Positions 1 through 9,854 of a stretch of DNA of 64,000 nucleotides are shown here, one piece after another. The translations under genes were made by a program, and so were the position numbers. Every line of letters starts with the position of its first letter. Position 1 is the first letter of the stretch. The notes beneath the pieces were generated by a model that was given only the letters and a program-made list of their open reading frames with translations, was not told the DNA's origin and did no database searches. The DNA comes from Vigna angularis (lineage: Eukaryota > Streptophyta > Magnoliopsida > Fabales > Fabaceae), in NCBI RefSeq assembly GCF_016808095.1, contig NC_068971.1:18464501-18528500 (forward strand), in the 5' to 3' direction.

Positions 1-880
1 TCCTAGAGTTGCTTCCATCAATAAGAAGAAGAAGTGGAAGAAGTGGAAGAAGTGGACGAAGTGGACAAAGTGGACGAAGTGGAAAAAGTGGAAGAAGAAG
101 AAGAATAAGAAGAAGAAGAAGAAGAAGAAGGAGAAGAAGGAAAAATGGAAAAATAAGAAGAAGAAGTCGAAGAAGGGGACGAAGTGAACGAAGTGGAAGA
201 AGTGGAAGAAGTGGACGAAGTTGACGAAGTGGACGAAGTGGACAAAGTGGACGAAGTTGCCGAAGTGGACGAAGTTGCTGAAGTGGACAAAGTGGTTGAA
301 GTGGACGAAGTGGAAGAAGTGGACAAAGTGGACGAACTGGACAAAGTAGACTCAGTGGACGAAGTGGACGAAGTGGAAGAAGAAGAAGAAAACGAAGAAG
401 AAGAAAAAGAAGGAGAAGAAGAAGGAGAAAAGGAAAAAGAAGACGAAGAAGTGGAAGAGGTGGACGAAGTGGACGAAGTTGACGAAGTGGACGAACTAGA
501 CGAAGTGGACAAAGTAGACTAAGTGGACGAAGTGGTCGAAGTGGAAGAAGAAGAAGCAGAAGAAGAAGAAGGAGAAAGGAAAAATGAAGACGAAGAAGTG
601 GAAGAAGTGGACAAAGAAGAAGAAGAAGAATAAGAAGAAGAAAAAGAGGAAGAAGTGGAAGAAGTGGAAGAAGTGGACGAAGTGGACGAACTAGACAAAG
701 TGGACAAAGTAGACTAAGTGGACGAAGCGGATGAGGAAGAAGAAGAAGAAGAAGAAGAAGAAGAAGAAGAAGGAGAAGAAGGAGAAATGGAAAAAGAAAA
801 AGAAGAAGTGGATGAAATGGAAAAAGTGGACGAAGTGGACGAAGCTGAAGAAGAAGAAGAAGAAGAAGAAGAAATGGAAG
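1..880. repeat. GA-rich minisatellite (GTGGACGAA-type units) in the leader of element H
   Basis: Degenerate 9-bp units of the GTGGACGAA type mix with GAAGAA runs, giving an almost pure-purine plus strand. It lies on the internal side of the H primer-binding site, where related elements have a leader of about 200-300 bp before gag. Long open frames on both strands are low-complexity artefacts of the 9-bp period (Val-Asp-Glu or Ser-Thr-Ser repeats). The left end is outside the window. Confidence 0.8.
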
Positions 881-1432
881 AAGGATAAAAAGATAAAAAG
901 ATAGAAATATAAAAAAATAGAAATATAGAAGGATAGAAATAAAAAAGATAGAAGAAAGATAGAAGAAAGATAGAAGAAAGATAGAAGGATAGAAAGATAG
1001 AAAGATAGAAAGAAAAAACAAAAAGGTCAAAAGATAAATAAAAATAAAAAGATAAAAAGATAAAAAAAAACTAAAAAGATAAAAAAAAACTAAAAAGATA
1101 AAAAGAGAAAAAGATAAAAAGAGAAAAAAATAAAAGAGAAAAAGATAAAAAAAATAAAAAGAGAAAAAGATAAAAAGAAAAAATAAAAAGAGAAAAAGAT
1201 AAAAAAGATAAAAGGATGAAAAAATAGAAAGATAGAAAGATGAAAAGATAAAAAGAAGAAAAAATAAAAATATAAGAAGATAGCAAGATCAAAAGATAGA
1301 AAGATGAAAAGATAAAAAAATAAGAAGATAGAAAGATGAAAAGATAGAAAGATAAAAATGAAAATATAGAAAGATGAAAAGATAGAAAGATATAAAGAAA
1401 TAAAAAGATAAAAATTAAAGATAAAGTCTAAT
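881..1432. repeat. A-rich AAAGATA/GATAGAAA simple repeat, H leader
   Basis: Tandem AAAAGATA, GATAGAAA and GAGAAAAA units. Read on the minus strand this is the T-rich tract that follows the primer-binding site in every related element here (compare 6352-6550 and 8274-8500). It is several times longer than in those copies. No gene is visible. Confidence 0.8.
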
Positions 1433-1471
1433 CGGTTAAGAATCACACAAATAGAATAGTTATACCACGAG

Positions 1472-1490
1472 TCCCCCGGCAACGACACCA
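1472..1490 (-). promoter_or_regulatory. Primer-binding site of H (tRNA-Asp type)
   Basis: The minus strand reads TGGTGTCGTTGCCGGGGGA, close to the complement of the plant tRNA-Asp 3' end (TGGCGCCGTTGCCGGGGA). It sits 6 bp inside the LTR end, as in the related copies. A second similar site lies just inside the LTR at about 1515-1533. Confidence 0.8.
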
Positions 1491-1496
1491 AAAACT

Positions 1497-2761
1497 TGAT
1501 AAACAAATTTTTTATCCCCGACAATGGCGCCAAAAAACTTGTTAACCCTCGGCAAGTGTAACCGAATCGTATCAAGTAATAATAAATTGTAAGACAAGGT
1601 ATCGTTTCCCAGGAGACTCACGACACTAAACAGTTATGTGATTACTCAACTAATTAAGACTCTAAAGAACAAATTTTGGGGGTGTTGAATGCAAATGCAA
1701 TAAAATAAAAATGAATGCAATTTGATCAATTGAGGTTAAACACAAGAATGAATGAATGAAGTTGATGATATTGTTGTTGGGGTTTAGATTTCACCTAATT
1801 TACTCTCACGCATATATGAATTCATCTTTCTTCATTAATGTTAATGTCACTTTCTAATTTACCTTAAACCTGATGTCTCGGTGAAGAAAGCCTACTCCTA
1901 ATCACTAGTTTAATATGTCTTGTCTCCCTAGCAATTATTCATGCATTACATTCACAAAGAAGCTTAAAGGCAACCAATCCTCATATCCCTATGTCTAGGC
2001 AATACTACTTTTGGGGGAGATTCCCCAGATCTAGATTTCCCCGTATGTGTCCATATCGACAAAATCACTAATCATGCACTTTAATGAGTTAAACAAAGCA
2101 TGCATAGAGCAAAGAGGAAAAACCCTAACAATTAATGAAGTAAAGCATATATAATCAAGAATCAATTCAATACATGAGAGTTTAAAAAGGTTACATCTTT
2201 CCCAACAACAATAAGGTTTAGCCCTCCATTATCATGGAGAAACTAGATGAACAATGGAATGAAAGAATGGAAGAGATAGAAAAAACCCTAGAGAGAAGAG
2301 AAGAGCTACCACAATCCCCAAATCTACCCCCAAGGGGTGAAAAATGTGTTTCTGTGCTTAAGCCATCAAAAGATATAAAACCTAGGACGTGCAAGTCCTT
2401 AAATAGAACATAAAAATAACAGAAAACAGGTCCAAGCCCATAAAAATAACTTTTTCTGCACTCTGGTTGACTTTTCTACATTCTGGTTGATTGGTTGACT
2501 TTTCTGGTTGACTGGTTGACTTTTCTGGTTTCTGGTTGACTTTTCTGCATTCCAACCATTCGGTACTTTAACTCTTCTTTCAAATCATTCCAATAACCTA
2601 CAAAATCAAAGGAATGTAGCACAAAACCATTAAATTCACCTTCAACTCTCTTATTCATAAAACTAAAGCAAAAACATGAGTTAAAACAAGTTTCTAAGTC
2701 AAAAAGGGTTGATTGATTATCAAAATTAAGTATAAAAATAACGGTTTTTCAACCGTTATCA
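1497..2761 (-). repeat. 5' LTR of H
   Basis: About 1265 bp, with TG...CA ends on the minus strand. It starts with the hairpin ATAACGGTT-GAAA-AACCGTTAT and ends in TTTATCA next to the primer-binding site. It holds a TATTTAAGG TATA box (minus strand, 2397-2405) and a run of TTGACT motifs upstream of it. It aligns by eye with the LTRs of D, F, A and B. Confidence 0.85.
2461..2552. promoter_or_regulatory. W-box-like TTGACT array in the H U3
   Basis: Five TTGACT motifs in GGTTGACTTTTCT-type units, about 60 bp upstream of the TATA box on the element strand. TTGAC(C/T) is the core site for plant WRKY transcription factors. The same array occurs in both F LTRs. Confidence 0.6.
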
Positions 2762-3460
2762 AAGCACACATGCATTGATTCACAACTACTCATCAGGGTG
2801 TTCACATAATCACACACTCTCCAACAGATGTTATTCTCATGAATGATCAATTAACTAAGTATAGATGTAATCAAGGATAAAGTGTTTCACTCAGTCACAC
2901 AAACAGAGGTCACTCCTTCACTCTACTATCACAATGTCACATGGATCAACTTTGTCTTTCATTTAACCATAATCAAACACATCCACAAGCAACCATCATC
3001 ACAAGGACTTTTCTATGGCTTATAATGTGGCTGGGTTAAGAAGAAAATTGGTTTTTCTAGATCACAAAATCCTTGAGTTAAGAGATTCATTCACAACCAT
3101 TATCACTTTTTCCCAACTTTCCCTTGCATTGAGTTTTTCTTTTTCTTTTTTTTTTCTTTTGCTTTTCATCTGCTCAACACTTAGCTCAATGCTTATTTAT
3201 TTTCCCTTTTCAAATTTCCCAACAACACCAAACTTGAACCTTTATCAATACCACAAATATTCTCAACTTAACTCAAGGTAAAGATTTTCAAAAAGGATGT
3301 TCATATCATGTTCAAGGCTAGAGGTTCAAAGGATAGAACACATTGTGCTCTCTTTTATTGGGTTAAAATGATGCATTGGCTAAAAATGGATAACAATAAA
3401 TGGCCTTGATCATATGACACATGCAAGCAATTGATTCAATCACAGAAACCTGGACAAAAT
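2762..3460 (-). mobile_element. Element G, 3' non-coding fragment (left of D)
   Basis: Minus-strand internal sequence homologous to the zone between ORF2 and the polypurine tract in A (22393-23490) and B (33931-35150). It includes the conserved block around 2990-3090 and the pyrimidine-rich loop flanked by GCATTGAG/CTCAATGC near 3125-3195. It breaks at AAAAT (3456-3460) and resumes at 51866 beyond D, so it belongs to the element whose integrase relic lies at 52270-53238. No complete ORF. Confidence 0.75.
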
Positions 3461-3779
3461 TGATAACAGTTGAAAAACTGTAATTTTTAGGCTTAAAATT
3501 GATACCAAAAGCAACCTTTAACACTTAGAAACTAGCTTAGAATCATGCTTTTGTTCATATTTTTAGAAATAAGAGAGTTGGACAAGTTTATGCTTGATTT
3601 TAGTGTTTGATGCAGGTTTTAAGGTGAATTTGATGAAAGAAGTGGAGAAGGATAGAGATGGAATCAGAAAAGAACTCAAAAAGTGCAAACGAAGAAAAAC
3701 CGTAAGTACTGCTCACGAACACACGTTGGCTCTGCTGAGGGGTGAAAGTGCAGCTGAGGGGAGATTTGACTTTGCGCTA

Positions 3780-3863
3780 GTACCGCTGAGCGGCAGTTTA
3801 CCGCTGAGCGGTGGTATTTTGGGCTTAGGCCCACTTTTTTGTAATATTACGAATAGTATATAA
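3780..3863 (+). promoter_or_regulatory. D 5' LTR core promoter: palindrome pair plus TATA
   Basis: Two CCGCTGAGCGG motifs about 20 bp apart are followed about 50 bp downstream by TATATAA (3857-3863). Degenerate relatives (GCTGAGGGG) lie just upstream at 3731-3765. The same order is seen in the 3' LTR, with TATATAAG at 50959-50966. Confidence 0.6.
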
Positions 3864-4077
3864 TCTTTAGGACTTTCTAGGGTTGGTATCTTTGGCTGGA
3901 GACGAAGCAAACACACACCTTTCCACCCCTTGGAGGAAGATCTTGGATGCTAAGGCTACCTACTCATCTTTCTAGGGTTCTATCTTTCATTCTTTCATTA
4001 TTGTTCATCTAGTTTAACCATGAATATGGTGAACTAAACTCTTCTTGTTGTTGGGGAATCAATGAAATCTTGTGAAA

Positions 4078-5595
4078 CTCTCTGATGAGTCAATATTTAC
4101 TCGATTTCACTTAGCTTATTGTGCTAGATTTAATCAGGGAATTATGCTTGAATGTCCAGTATTTTCCCATTTTTGCTAATTGTGCTTAATTTGATCAGAA
4201 ATTCTTATTTTAATTAATTTGAATTATCTGAGGCTAATTATTTGCATTATTAATTGTAGGGAAATTGTTGGATAAATTTTGGGACATTTGGAGATTAATT
4301 GAGAAATGGAAATTGGTACCAAAGAAGTGGAGGTGCTGATTCACTTTTCAATTTAGATAAAGCACGGTGCAGCAAGCCCACGCACACGGATAGAAAAACA
4401 ATTCACACGTGGGAGGAGGTAGCGCATTGAGAGGCTGGCTGAAAGGGAGACCTTCACGCGGAGGGGCACCAGGAATTAGTTCAGGAAGCTTGGATGAAAG
4501 CTCACACGGCCCAAAGCAGAAGCACGTGAACTGGTGCTTGGAGAATTAAAGCCACATTCAGCCCACATTTGGAAGCACATCACGGCCCAACCCTTGTGCA
4601 TTCCAGCGTCCAGCTTGGAGTAAGAAGCACACTTTCGGTCCAACATTCAGTATTCCAGCAGCAGCTTCAGCCTACGTGAAGAAGCCCTCGGGTCCAGCAC
4701 GTGAAGGATGCTTCTTTCTCTTGAGGATGACCCAACCGCCACCTGTAGCACATTCCAATATTTTGCTTTCATTTTGCTAGAAGGAGAGGACGGTGATTGA
4801 TGATGGAGAAAGGGGCAGCTGCACGTTGGAAGAAGAGAAAGCATTTTTGTTTTGGAGAGCGCACGGTGATGGATGTGCATTGGTGCTTCCAGACCACAAT
4901 ACCCACTTTATTTCTCTAGTTTAATAGTTGCATGTTTTAATAGGATAATTGCAATTGGTTCCTCCCCTGCATTTAATTGGTTCAAGCATTTTTCTTACAT
5001 TAAAATATGATTCCAGTGCATTAAGTTTTTCAATTGTTGCTTCTATTCTCGGGTTGCATTTAATGATTCGTATTCAAGCTCATTTGGTTCATTTAATTCA
5101 GCAATCAATTTCGTTATGCATTTATGTGTGTTCTCGATTTATCTGTTACATTTTAATTAGTTCACACATCTTACTTTAGGAATGTTGGTTCACTACTTTC
5201 AGTCACTTTAATTTGTTTACTGTCTTCGATTCACTATGTTGTCTATTTTGTTCGGTTTTTTTTATCTTCTGGCATTTTCAATTTCCTCACTTGTTTTAGA
5301 AACCTTTCGATCTCAATGTAGAACCGTTCGGTCATCTGTAAGACCGTTCGGTCTTCACGCTTTGTTAATATATTTCACTGTTTTCAATTATGTTTAGTTG
5401 TATTTAATTTCCCAGTTTTAATTTAGTTCATTTCGAATCACAAAAACACTTTCAAAACCCCCCACTACGTGTTTGTCCTAAGACCCGAACCACATTTGGT
5501 CCTTGAGAGACGACCTAGGAGTCACTTCCTAGCACTGTACTGCATTCTTTAATGCACATAAAATTTGATGGGCCGCGACAGCCCGCATCACTCTC
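4078..5595 (+). mobile_element. Solo LTR inserted in the D 5' LTR
   Basis: A 1508-bp LTR (4083-5590) with TGATGAG...GCATCA ends, flanked by CTCTC at 4078-4082 and 5591-5595. The uninterrupted D sequence at 51176 onwards shows the empty site with one CTCTC. There is no internal region, so this is a solo LTR formed by LTR-LTR recombination. Its start resembles J (55821). It carries two ACCGTTCGGT motifs near 5325-5370. Confidence 0.92.
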
Positions 5596-6279
5596 ATATA
5601 TGGAATTAGTGTTTAAACATCTTATTTGAGATACATGTTTTCTTTCATCATTAGTTAGGGTTTTTCCTCTTTGCTCAAAGCATGCATTGTTTAACTCATT
5701 CGATGTCATGATTATTGATTTTAGTGATATGGACACATACGGTAAAATCTAGATCCGGGGAATTTCTCCCAAAAGTAATATCGCCTAGACATAGGGATAT
5801 GAGGTTGGTTGCCTTTAAGTTTCTGTGCTTCAGAATTAATTATTAGGGATGCTAGGAATTGTATGAACTCGTAATTAAGGATATGCTTTCTTGCAAGGTG
5901 ATTTAGAGAGTGGCATTAACATTGATGAAAAGAATGATGAATTCCTAAAAGTATATGAGAGTGGATAAGATGAAATTGATTTCCCCAACAACATACTCAT
6001 CCATTTAATTCATTCCGTGTTTGTTTTCCTCTTTTCCATTGATCAAACTCATGCATACATGTTTAATTATAGTCTTTTGCATTTGAAACCACAAGAATTT
6101 GTTCACAAGTCTTAAATAATCAACAAATCATATAACTAACTAGGTCGTGAGTCCTTTGGGAGAACGATATTTGGTCTTACCGAGTTTATTACTTGATACG
6201 ATTCGGTCACACTTGCCGAGGGTTAAACAAGTTTTTGGCGCCGTTTTTCTGTGTTCATAAATTTGTCATCGAGTTGTTT

Positions 6280-6297
6280 TGGTGCCGTTGCCGGGGA
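6280..6297 (+). promoter_or_regulatory. Primer-binding site of D (tRNA-Asp)
   Basis: TGGTGCCGTTGCCGGGGA, one mismatch from the tRNA-Asp 3' complement, 8 bp after the LTR end. Confidence 0.88.
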
Positions 6298-6577
6298 CTC
6301 GTGGTTTACCTAGTTCATTTGTGTGATTATTGATTATCTTTGACTTGAATTTTGAATTTTGAATTTCTGTTTTTTATTTTATGTTTTTATTTTCTGTTTA
6401 TATTTTTCAGTTATTATTTTATTTTCTGTTTTTATTTTTATTTTATTTTATTTTTTGTTTTTATTTTATTTTTCTGTTTTTTGTTTTTATTTTTCTGTTT
6501 TTCTTCTTATCTCTTATATTATTTCTTCTATATCTTTTTGTGCTAACAAATTTTTCTAGGGATTTGTTTTCTTGTGT
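6298..6577 (+). other. T-rich leader of D with a candidate 3' splice site before gag
   Basis: Non-coding leader dominated by TTTTATTTT runs at 6352-6530. It ends in a pyrimidine stretch and CTTGTGTATGCAG next to the first gag codons. The polypyrimidine tract followed by CAG looks like a splice acceptor, and the same context precedes gag in A and B. Open frames through the T-rich tract are compositional. Confidence 0.5.
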
Positions 6578-6799
6578 ATGCAGGAGGCAATTCGAACTAG
6601 AAGCAAGAAAACTTCGGAACCTCTTCTTGAAGGTTTAGACGAAAGTAGACAGAGGAGAAGAATCCGTACATCTAGAGAACTTTTTCCTGCTCCGGAAATT
6701 CTTTTACAACCTTCACCACAAGGTTCTTACCATAGCACTGAGGAGATGGAGAATAATAATGTCAGACGAACTCTTGCTGATTATACTAATGTGGTTGGA
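6578..6799 (+). pseudogene. D gag, piece 1 (N-terminus)
   Basis: The first ATG gives an Arg-rich start (MQEAIRTRSKK...), found also in A (from 45779) and B (from 40076). It runs 74 codons to the TTGGA target site of F and continues at 13087 in the same frame. The basic N-terminus and Pro/Ser linker precede the gag core. A TTG upstream would extend the frame, but ATG at 6578 is the likelier start. Confidence 0.8.
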
Positions 6800-8207
6800 T
6801 GATAACGGTTGAAAAACCGTTATTTTTATGCTTAAAATTGATACCAAAAGCAACCTTTAAGACTTAGAAACTAGCTTGAACTCATATTTTTGCTTTAGTT
6901 TTGTGAATAAGAGAGTTGAAAGTGAATTTAATGGTTTTGTGCAAGATTCCCTTGATTTTGTAGGCTAATTGAACGATTTGAAAGAAGAATGGAAGTATCG
7001 AATGATTGGAGTGCTGAAAAGTCAACCAGAAACCATAAAAGTCAACCACTCAACCAGAAAAGTTAACCAGTCAACCAGAAAAAGTCAACCAGTCAACCAG
7101 AATGCTGAAAAACCAACCAGAACGCAGAAAAAGTGTGACCGAGTGGCGCTGAGCGGTAAAATACCGCTGAACGGCACTTTTCAGGTGCCAAAATCACCAT
7201 TGAGGGGCAAAAACAGCAGTTGGGGGCAAAATGGATCATGCGGTATTACCGCGCCATTCTAAGTGGGCTTGGACCGGTTTTCTTTTGTTTTTATGGGATT
7301 GGACTTGTTTTATGTTATTTTTATGCCCTATTTAAGGACTTGCACGTCCTAGGATTTGTATCTTTGGCTGGGACGAAGCAAACACTCTCTCTTCCACCCC
7401 TTTGAAGGAGGATCTTGGATGCTCAGGCTACCTCTTCACCTTTTTAGGGTTTTATCTTTCATTCTTTCATTATTGTTCATCTAGGTTCACCATGAATATG
7501 GTGAACTAAACCTTGTATGTTTGTTGGGGAATCAATGTAATCTTTTGAAGCTCTCATATATGGAATTTGTGCTTGCATCTTAATCTAAGACTTATGCTTT
7601 CTTTCATCATTAGTTAGGGTTTTTCCTCTTTGCTCAAGGCTTGCTTTGTTTAACTCATTCAATGCATGATTATTGATTTTGTCGATACGGGAACGTACGG
7701 GGAAGTCTAGATCTGGGGAATTACTCCCAATAGTATATTGGTTGTCGTTAAGCTCCTATGCTAAAAGAACTAATTATTAGGAATGCTAAGAATTGTATGA
7801 ACTCGTAATTGGGGATAGGCCTTCTTGACAAGGTAATTTAGAGAGTGGCATTAACAATGATGACTTGAATGTTGAATTTCTAAAATATATGAGAGTGGAT
7901 AAGATGAAATTGACCCCCAACAACATACTCATCCATATATTCCATTGAAAGTATTTGTATTTTGTTTTAGCCATTGATCACCCTCATGCATACATGTTTA
8001 TTTTCGTCTTTTGCATATAAAATCCAATTATTTTGTTCTTAAGTCTTAGCTAATCAACAAATCACATAACTAAACTAGGCCGTGAGTCCTTTGGGAGAAC
8101 GATACTTGGTCTTACCAAGTTTATTACTTGAAATGATTCGGTCATACTTGCCGATTGTAAAACAAGTTTGTGACATCATATTTTGGTGATCATGAATTTG
8201 TCCATCA
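6800..8207 (+). repeat. 5' LTR of F
   Basis: TGATAACGG...CCATCA. U3 carries the AGTCAACCAG array at about 7018-7100, CCGCTGA(A/G)CGG motifs at about 7148-7175, and a TATTTAAGG TATA box at 7329-7337. The array region is about 82 bp longer than in the 3' LTR. Confidence 0.9.
7018..7105. promoter_or_regulatory. AGTCAACCAG (W-box-like) array in the F 5' LTR
   Basis: Repeated AGTCAACCAG units, i.e. TTGACT on the opposite strand, upstream of the CCGCTGAGCGG motifs and TATA box. The 3' LTR repeats it at about 11985-12060. Confidence 0.6.
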
Positions 8208-8213
8208 GGTTTT

Positions 8214-8231
8214 TGGTGTCGCTGCCGGGGA
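8214..8231 (+). promoter_or_regulatory. Primer-binding site of F (tRNA-Asp, diverged)
   Basis: TGGTGTCGCTGCCGGGGA, three mismatches from the tRNA-Asp complement, 6 bp after the LTR. Confidence 0.85.
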
Positions 8232-8683
8232 CTCGTGGTTTAACTAGTTCATTTGTTTGATTATTGATTATCTTTGACTTGTTTTCTGTTTTTATTTTAT
8301 TTTATTTTATTTTATTTTATTTTTTTGTTTTTATTTTATTTTATTTTATTTTATTTTATTTTTCTGTTTTTATTTTATTTTATTTTATTTTATTTTCTGT
8401 TTTTATTTTATTTTATTTTATTTTATTTTATTTTCTCTTTTTATTTTATTTTATTTTATTTTTCTGTTTTTATTTTTCTGTTTTTATTTCCTATCTTCTT
8501 ACCTTTTCAATTATATCCTTTGATTTGTTTTTATCTATCTTCTCTATCTTTTTGTGCTAATAAATATTTTCTAGAGTTTTGTGCCTAATGTTTGCAGGAT
8601 GCAATTCGGACAAGAATTTAACTATACGGGCACTCAAATTCTACTAAGGTAATTTTAACCACTGGTGGGAACCTCACTCAAGC
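8232..8683 (+). other. Leader of F with TTTTA microsatellite
   Basis: Non-coding. TTTTA/TTTCTG runs occupy 8280-8490, followed by a TTTGCAG acceptor-like site near 8592-8598. No ORF of interest; long frames here are Phe/Leu-rich artefacts. Confidence 0.6.
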
Positions 8684-9658
8684 ATGGAATTTTGGCAAGC
8701 TTGCGAACAATTTAAGAATCAATCACCACAACAAAGGCAGCAACGACCATCTCTATCGGGAAGAAGGATAACGTTGGAGGAGGCAGTTCAACACTACATA
8801 CAGGTACCTAATTGTCATCACAAAAGCACTCAAGCTGTCGAAGAGTTTGATAAGCCATCACCACAACAATGGCCACCACCACAACAATGGCCATCACCTC
8901 AACAATGGCAGCAACAACCCTTTCTATCAGGAAGTTTGGATGACACCCTTCAACGATTTTTGAAAAATTCCGACTCTACTCAGAAAAGCATTGAAGAATC
9001 ATGTAAAAGGATGGAGATGCACCTTCGTTTCATTAGTCAGAAATTGAATGTTAAGGTTAATACTGAAGTTAACCTTAAGGAGGAAGGTCAAGCCATTGTC
9101 ACTGAAAGTGACAAGACTTTTACTGAAGAAAAAATAGAGAGAGATGAGGAAAAGGTAGAGAGAAAAGAAAAAGAAGAGTTGAGTGAGAAAGATAAAGATG
9201 AAGAAAAAGAAAAAGAAGTGGTTGAGAGAGAAGAGAGAAAGAAAATGTGTGTGAAAATAAAGAAGTTGAGGAGAAAAAGAGAAGGGAAGAAAAAAATAAA
9301 AGAAAAGAAAAAGAGAAAATTTGGGGAGAGGAAGCGTAAGAAAAAGAAGATGAGAGGAAAGAAGAAGGAATCATATGAAAAATCCCATCCTCATCTAAAG
9401 AAGAATCATAGGAAGGAAAAGAAATTTAAGTGCTTTATGGAAATCTTCAAGAAATTGGAGATTAAAGTTCCTATGATTGAGACATTGCAACAGGTTCCTG
9501 GTTTGATCAAATTTCTGAAGAAGTTCAGTAGGAAGAAGAAAAAGAAGAAGGAACTTGAACTTTATTGGGTCAAGCTAATGACGTTAAAAGAGCGCTTGCT
9601 GGGAGGCAACCCAGTTGATTTTAGAACTTTTAATTTTATTTTGGTTTGTAATTTTTAA
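8684..9658 (+). CDS. Reduced gag-like protein of F
   Basis: 324 codons from ATG 8684. Residues 1-85 are Gln/Pro-rich. Around 85-135 the sequence resembles the linker after the zinc knuckle of D and B gag (STQKS..., NTEVN...E). Residues 140-240 are Lys/Glu-rich and probably coiled or disordered. Around 255-290 a segment resembles the C-terminal gag motif that in E precedes the protease. The gag core, zinc knuckle and protease are absent. The frame reads through the conserved stem-loop at 9599-9614, whereas in D that element follows the gag stop, so the natural stop is lost. Probably a deletion derivative rather than a working capsid protein. Confidence 0.55.
   Translation: MEFWQACEQFKNQSPQQRQQRPSLSGRRITLEEAVQHYIQVPNCHHKSTQAVEEFDKPSPQQWPPPQQWPSPQQWQQQPFLSGSLDDTLQRFLKNSDSTQKSIEESCKRMEMHLRFISQKLNVKVNTEVNLKEEGQAIVTESDKTFTEEKIERDEEKVERKEKEELSEKDKDEEKEKEVVEREERKKMCVKIKKLRRKREGKKKIKEKKKRKFGERKRKKKKMRGKKKESYEKSHPHLKKNHRKEKKFKCFMEIFKKLEIKVPMIETLQQVPGLIKFLKKFSRKKKKKKELELYWVKLMTLKERLLGGNPVDFRTFNFILVCNF
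9570..9614 (+). other. Conserved stem-loop 1 of F (GGGAGGCAACCC motif)
   Basis: A GTCAAGCTAATGACGTTAAA block, then CGCTTG, then the stem CTGGG/CCCAG around AGGCAA (9599-9614). Homologues follow the gag or pol stop in D, B, A, G and K. See findings for stem covariation. Confidence 0.65.
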
Positions 9659-9696
9659 ATCTGTTGAACATTATTGTGTAAAATTTTTGCTGGATA

Positions 9697-9841
9697 TAGC
9701 ATCTACTGAAGGATGCTAAGTGTGTAACACCTACTGATGGGTGTTGGTGAGAAAATTTTGCACCTACTGATGGGTGTTGGTAAGTTTGTAACACCTACTG
9801 ATGGGTGTTGGTGAGATTATTTTACACCTACTGATGGGTGT
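9697..9841 (+). repeat. Array of five small hairpins with a TACTGAWR loop (F)
   Basis: Copies at about 9697-9718, 9726-9745, 9760-9778, 9790-9809 and 9824-9841. Each is a 5-7 bp stem closing TACTGAAG or TACTGATG. The first stem is TAGCATC/GATGCTA and the others are based on ACACC/GGTGT. The array lies between the two conserved stem-loops. Confidence 0.7.
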
Positions 9842-9854
9842 TGGTGGATTTTGG

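Larger units (their letters stand above)
1..2761 (-). mobile_element. Element H: Athila/Tat-like LTR retrotransposon, 5' LTR and leader only
   Basis: Minus-strand element whose 5' LTR (1497-2761), primer-binding site and expanded leader are in the window; gag and the rest lie beyond position 1. It is inserted in the 3' non-coding part of element G, which resumes at 2762. No target-site duplication can be checked because the other end is not visible. LTR and leader place it with the A/B/D/F group, though its U3 is of the W-box type. Confidence 0.75.
3461..6271 (+). repeat. 5' LTR of D, interrupted by a solo LTR
   Basis: Starts TGATAACAGTTG and ends TTTGTCATCG, where the 3' LTR keeps CATCA. 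Without the 4083-5590 insertion it is about 1.3 kb, matching the 1308-bp 3' LTR. It contains CCGCTGAGCGG motifs at about 3783-3813 and a TATATAA box at 3857-3863. Near its 3' end a TTTTTGGCGCCG segment looks like an internalised primer-binding site. Confidence 0.88.

Noticed and set aside
9..707. Long open frames on both strands (Val-Asp-Glu and Ser-Thr-Ser repeats)
   Set aside because: Created by a 9-bp purine repeat; no domain, no start context, no homologue elsewhere in the window.
1071..1575. Phe/Leu/Ser-rich frames resembling membrane proteins
   Set aside because: Simple-repeat leader translated; composition explains the hydrophobicity.
6352..6638. Phe/Tyr-rich frames before D gag
   Set aside because: T-rich leader and candidate splice-acceptor tract; equivalent tracts in F and A show the same artefact.
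8264..8588. Phe/Leu frames before F gag-like ORF
   Set aside because: TTTTA microsatellite, not coding.
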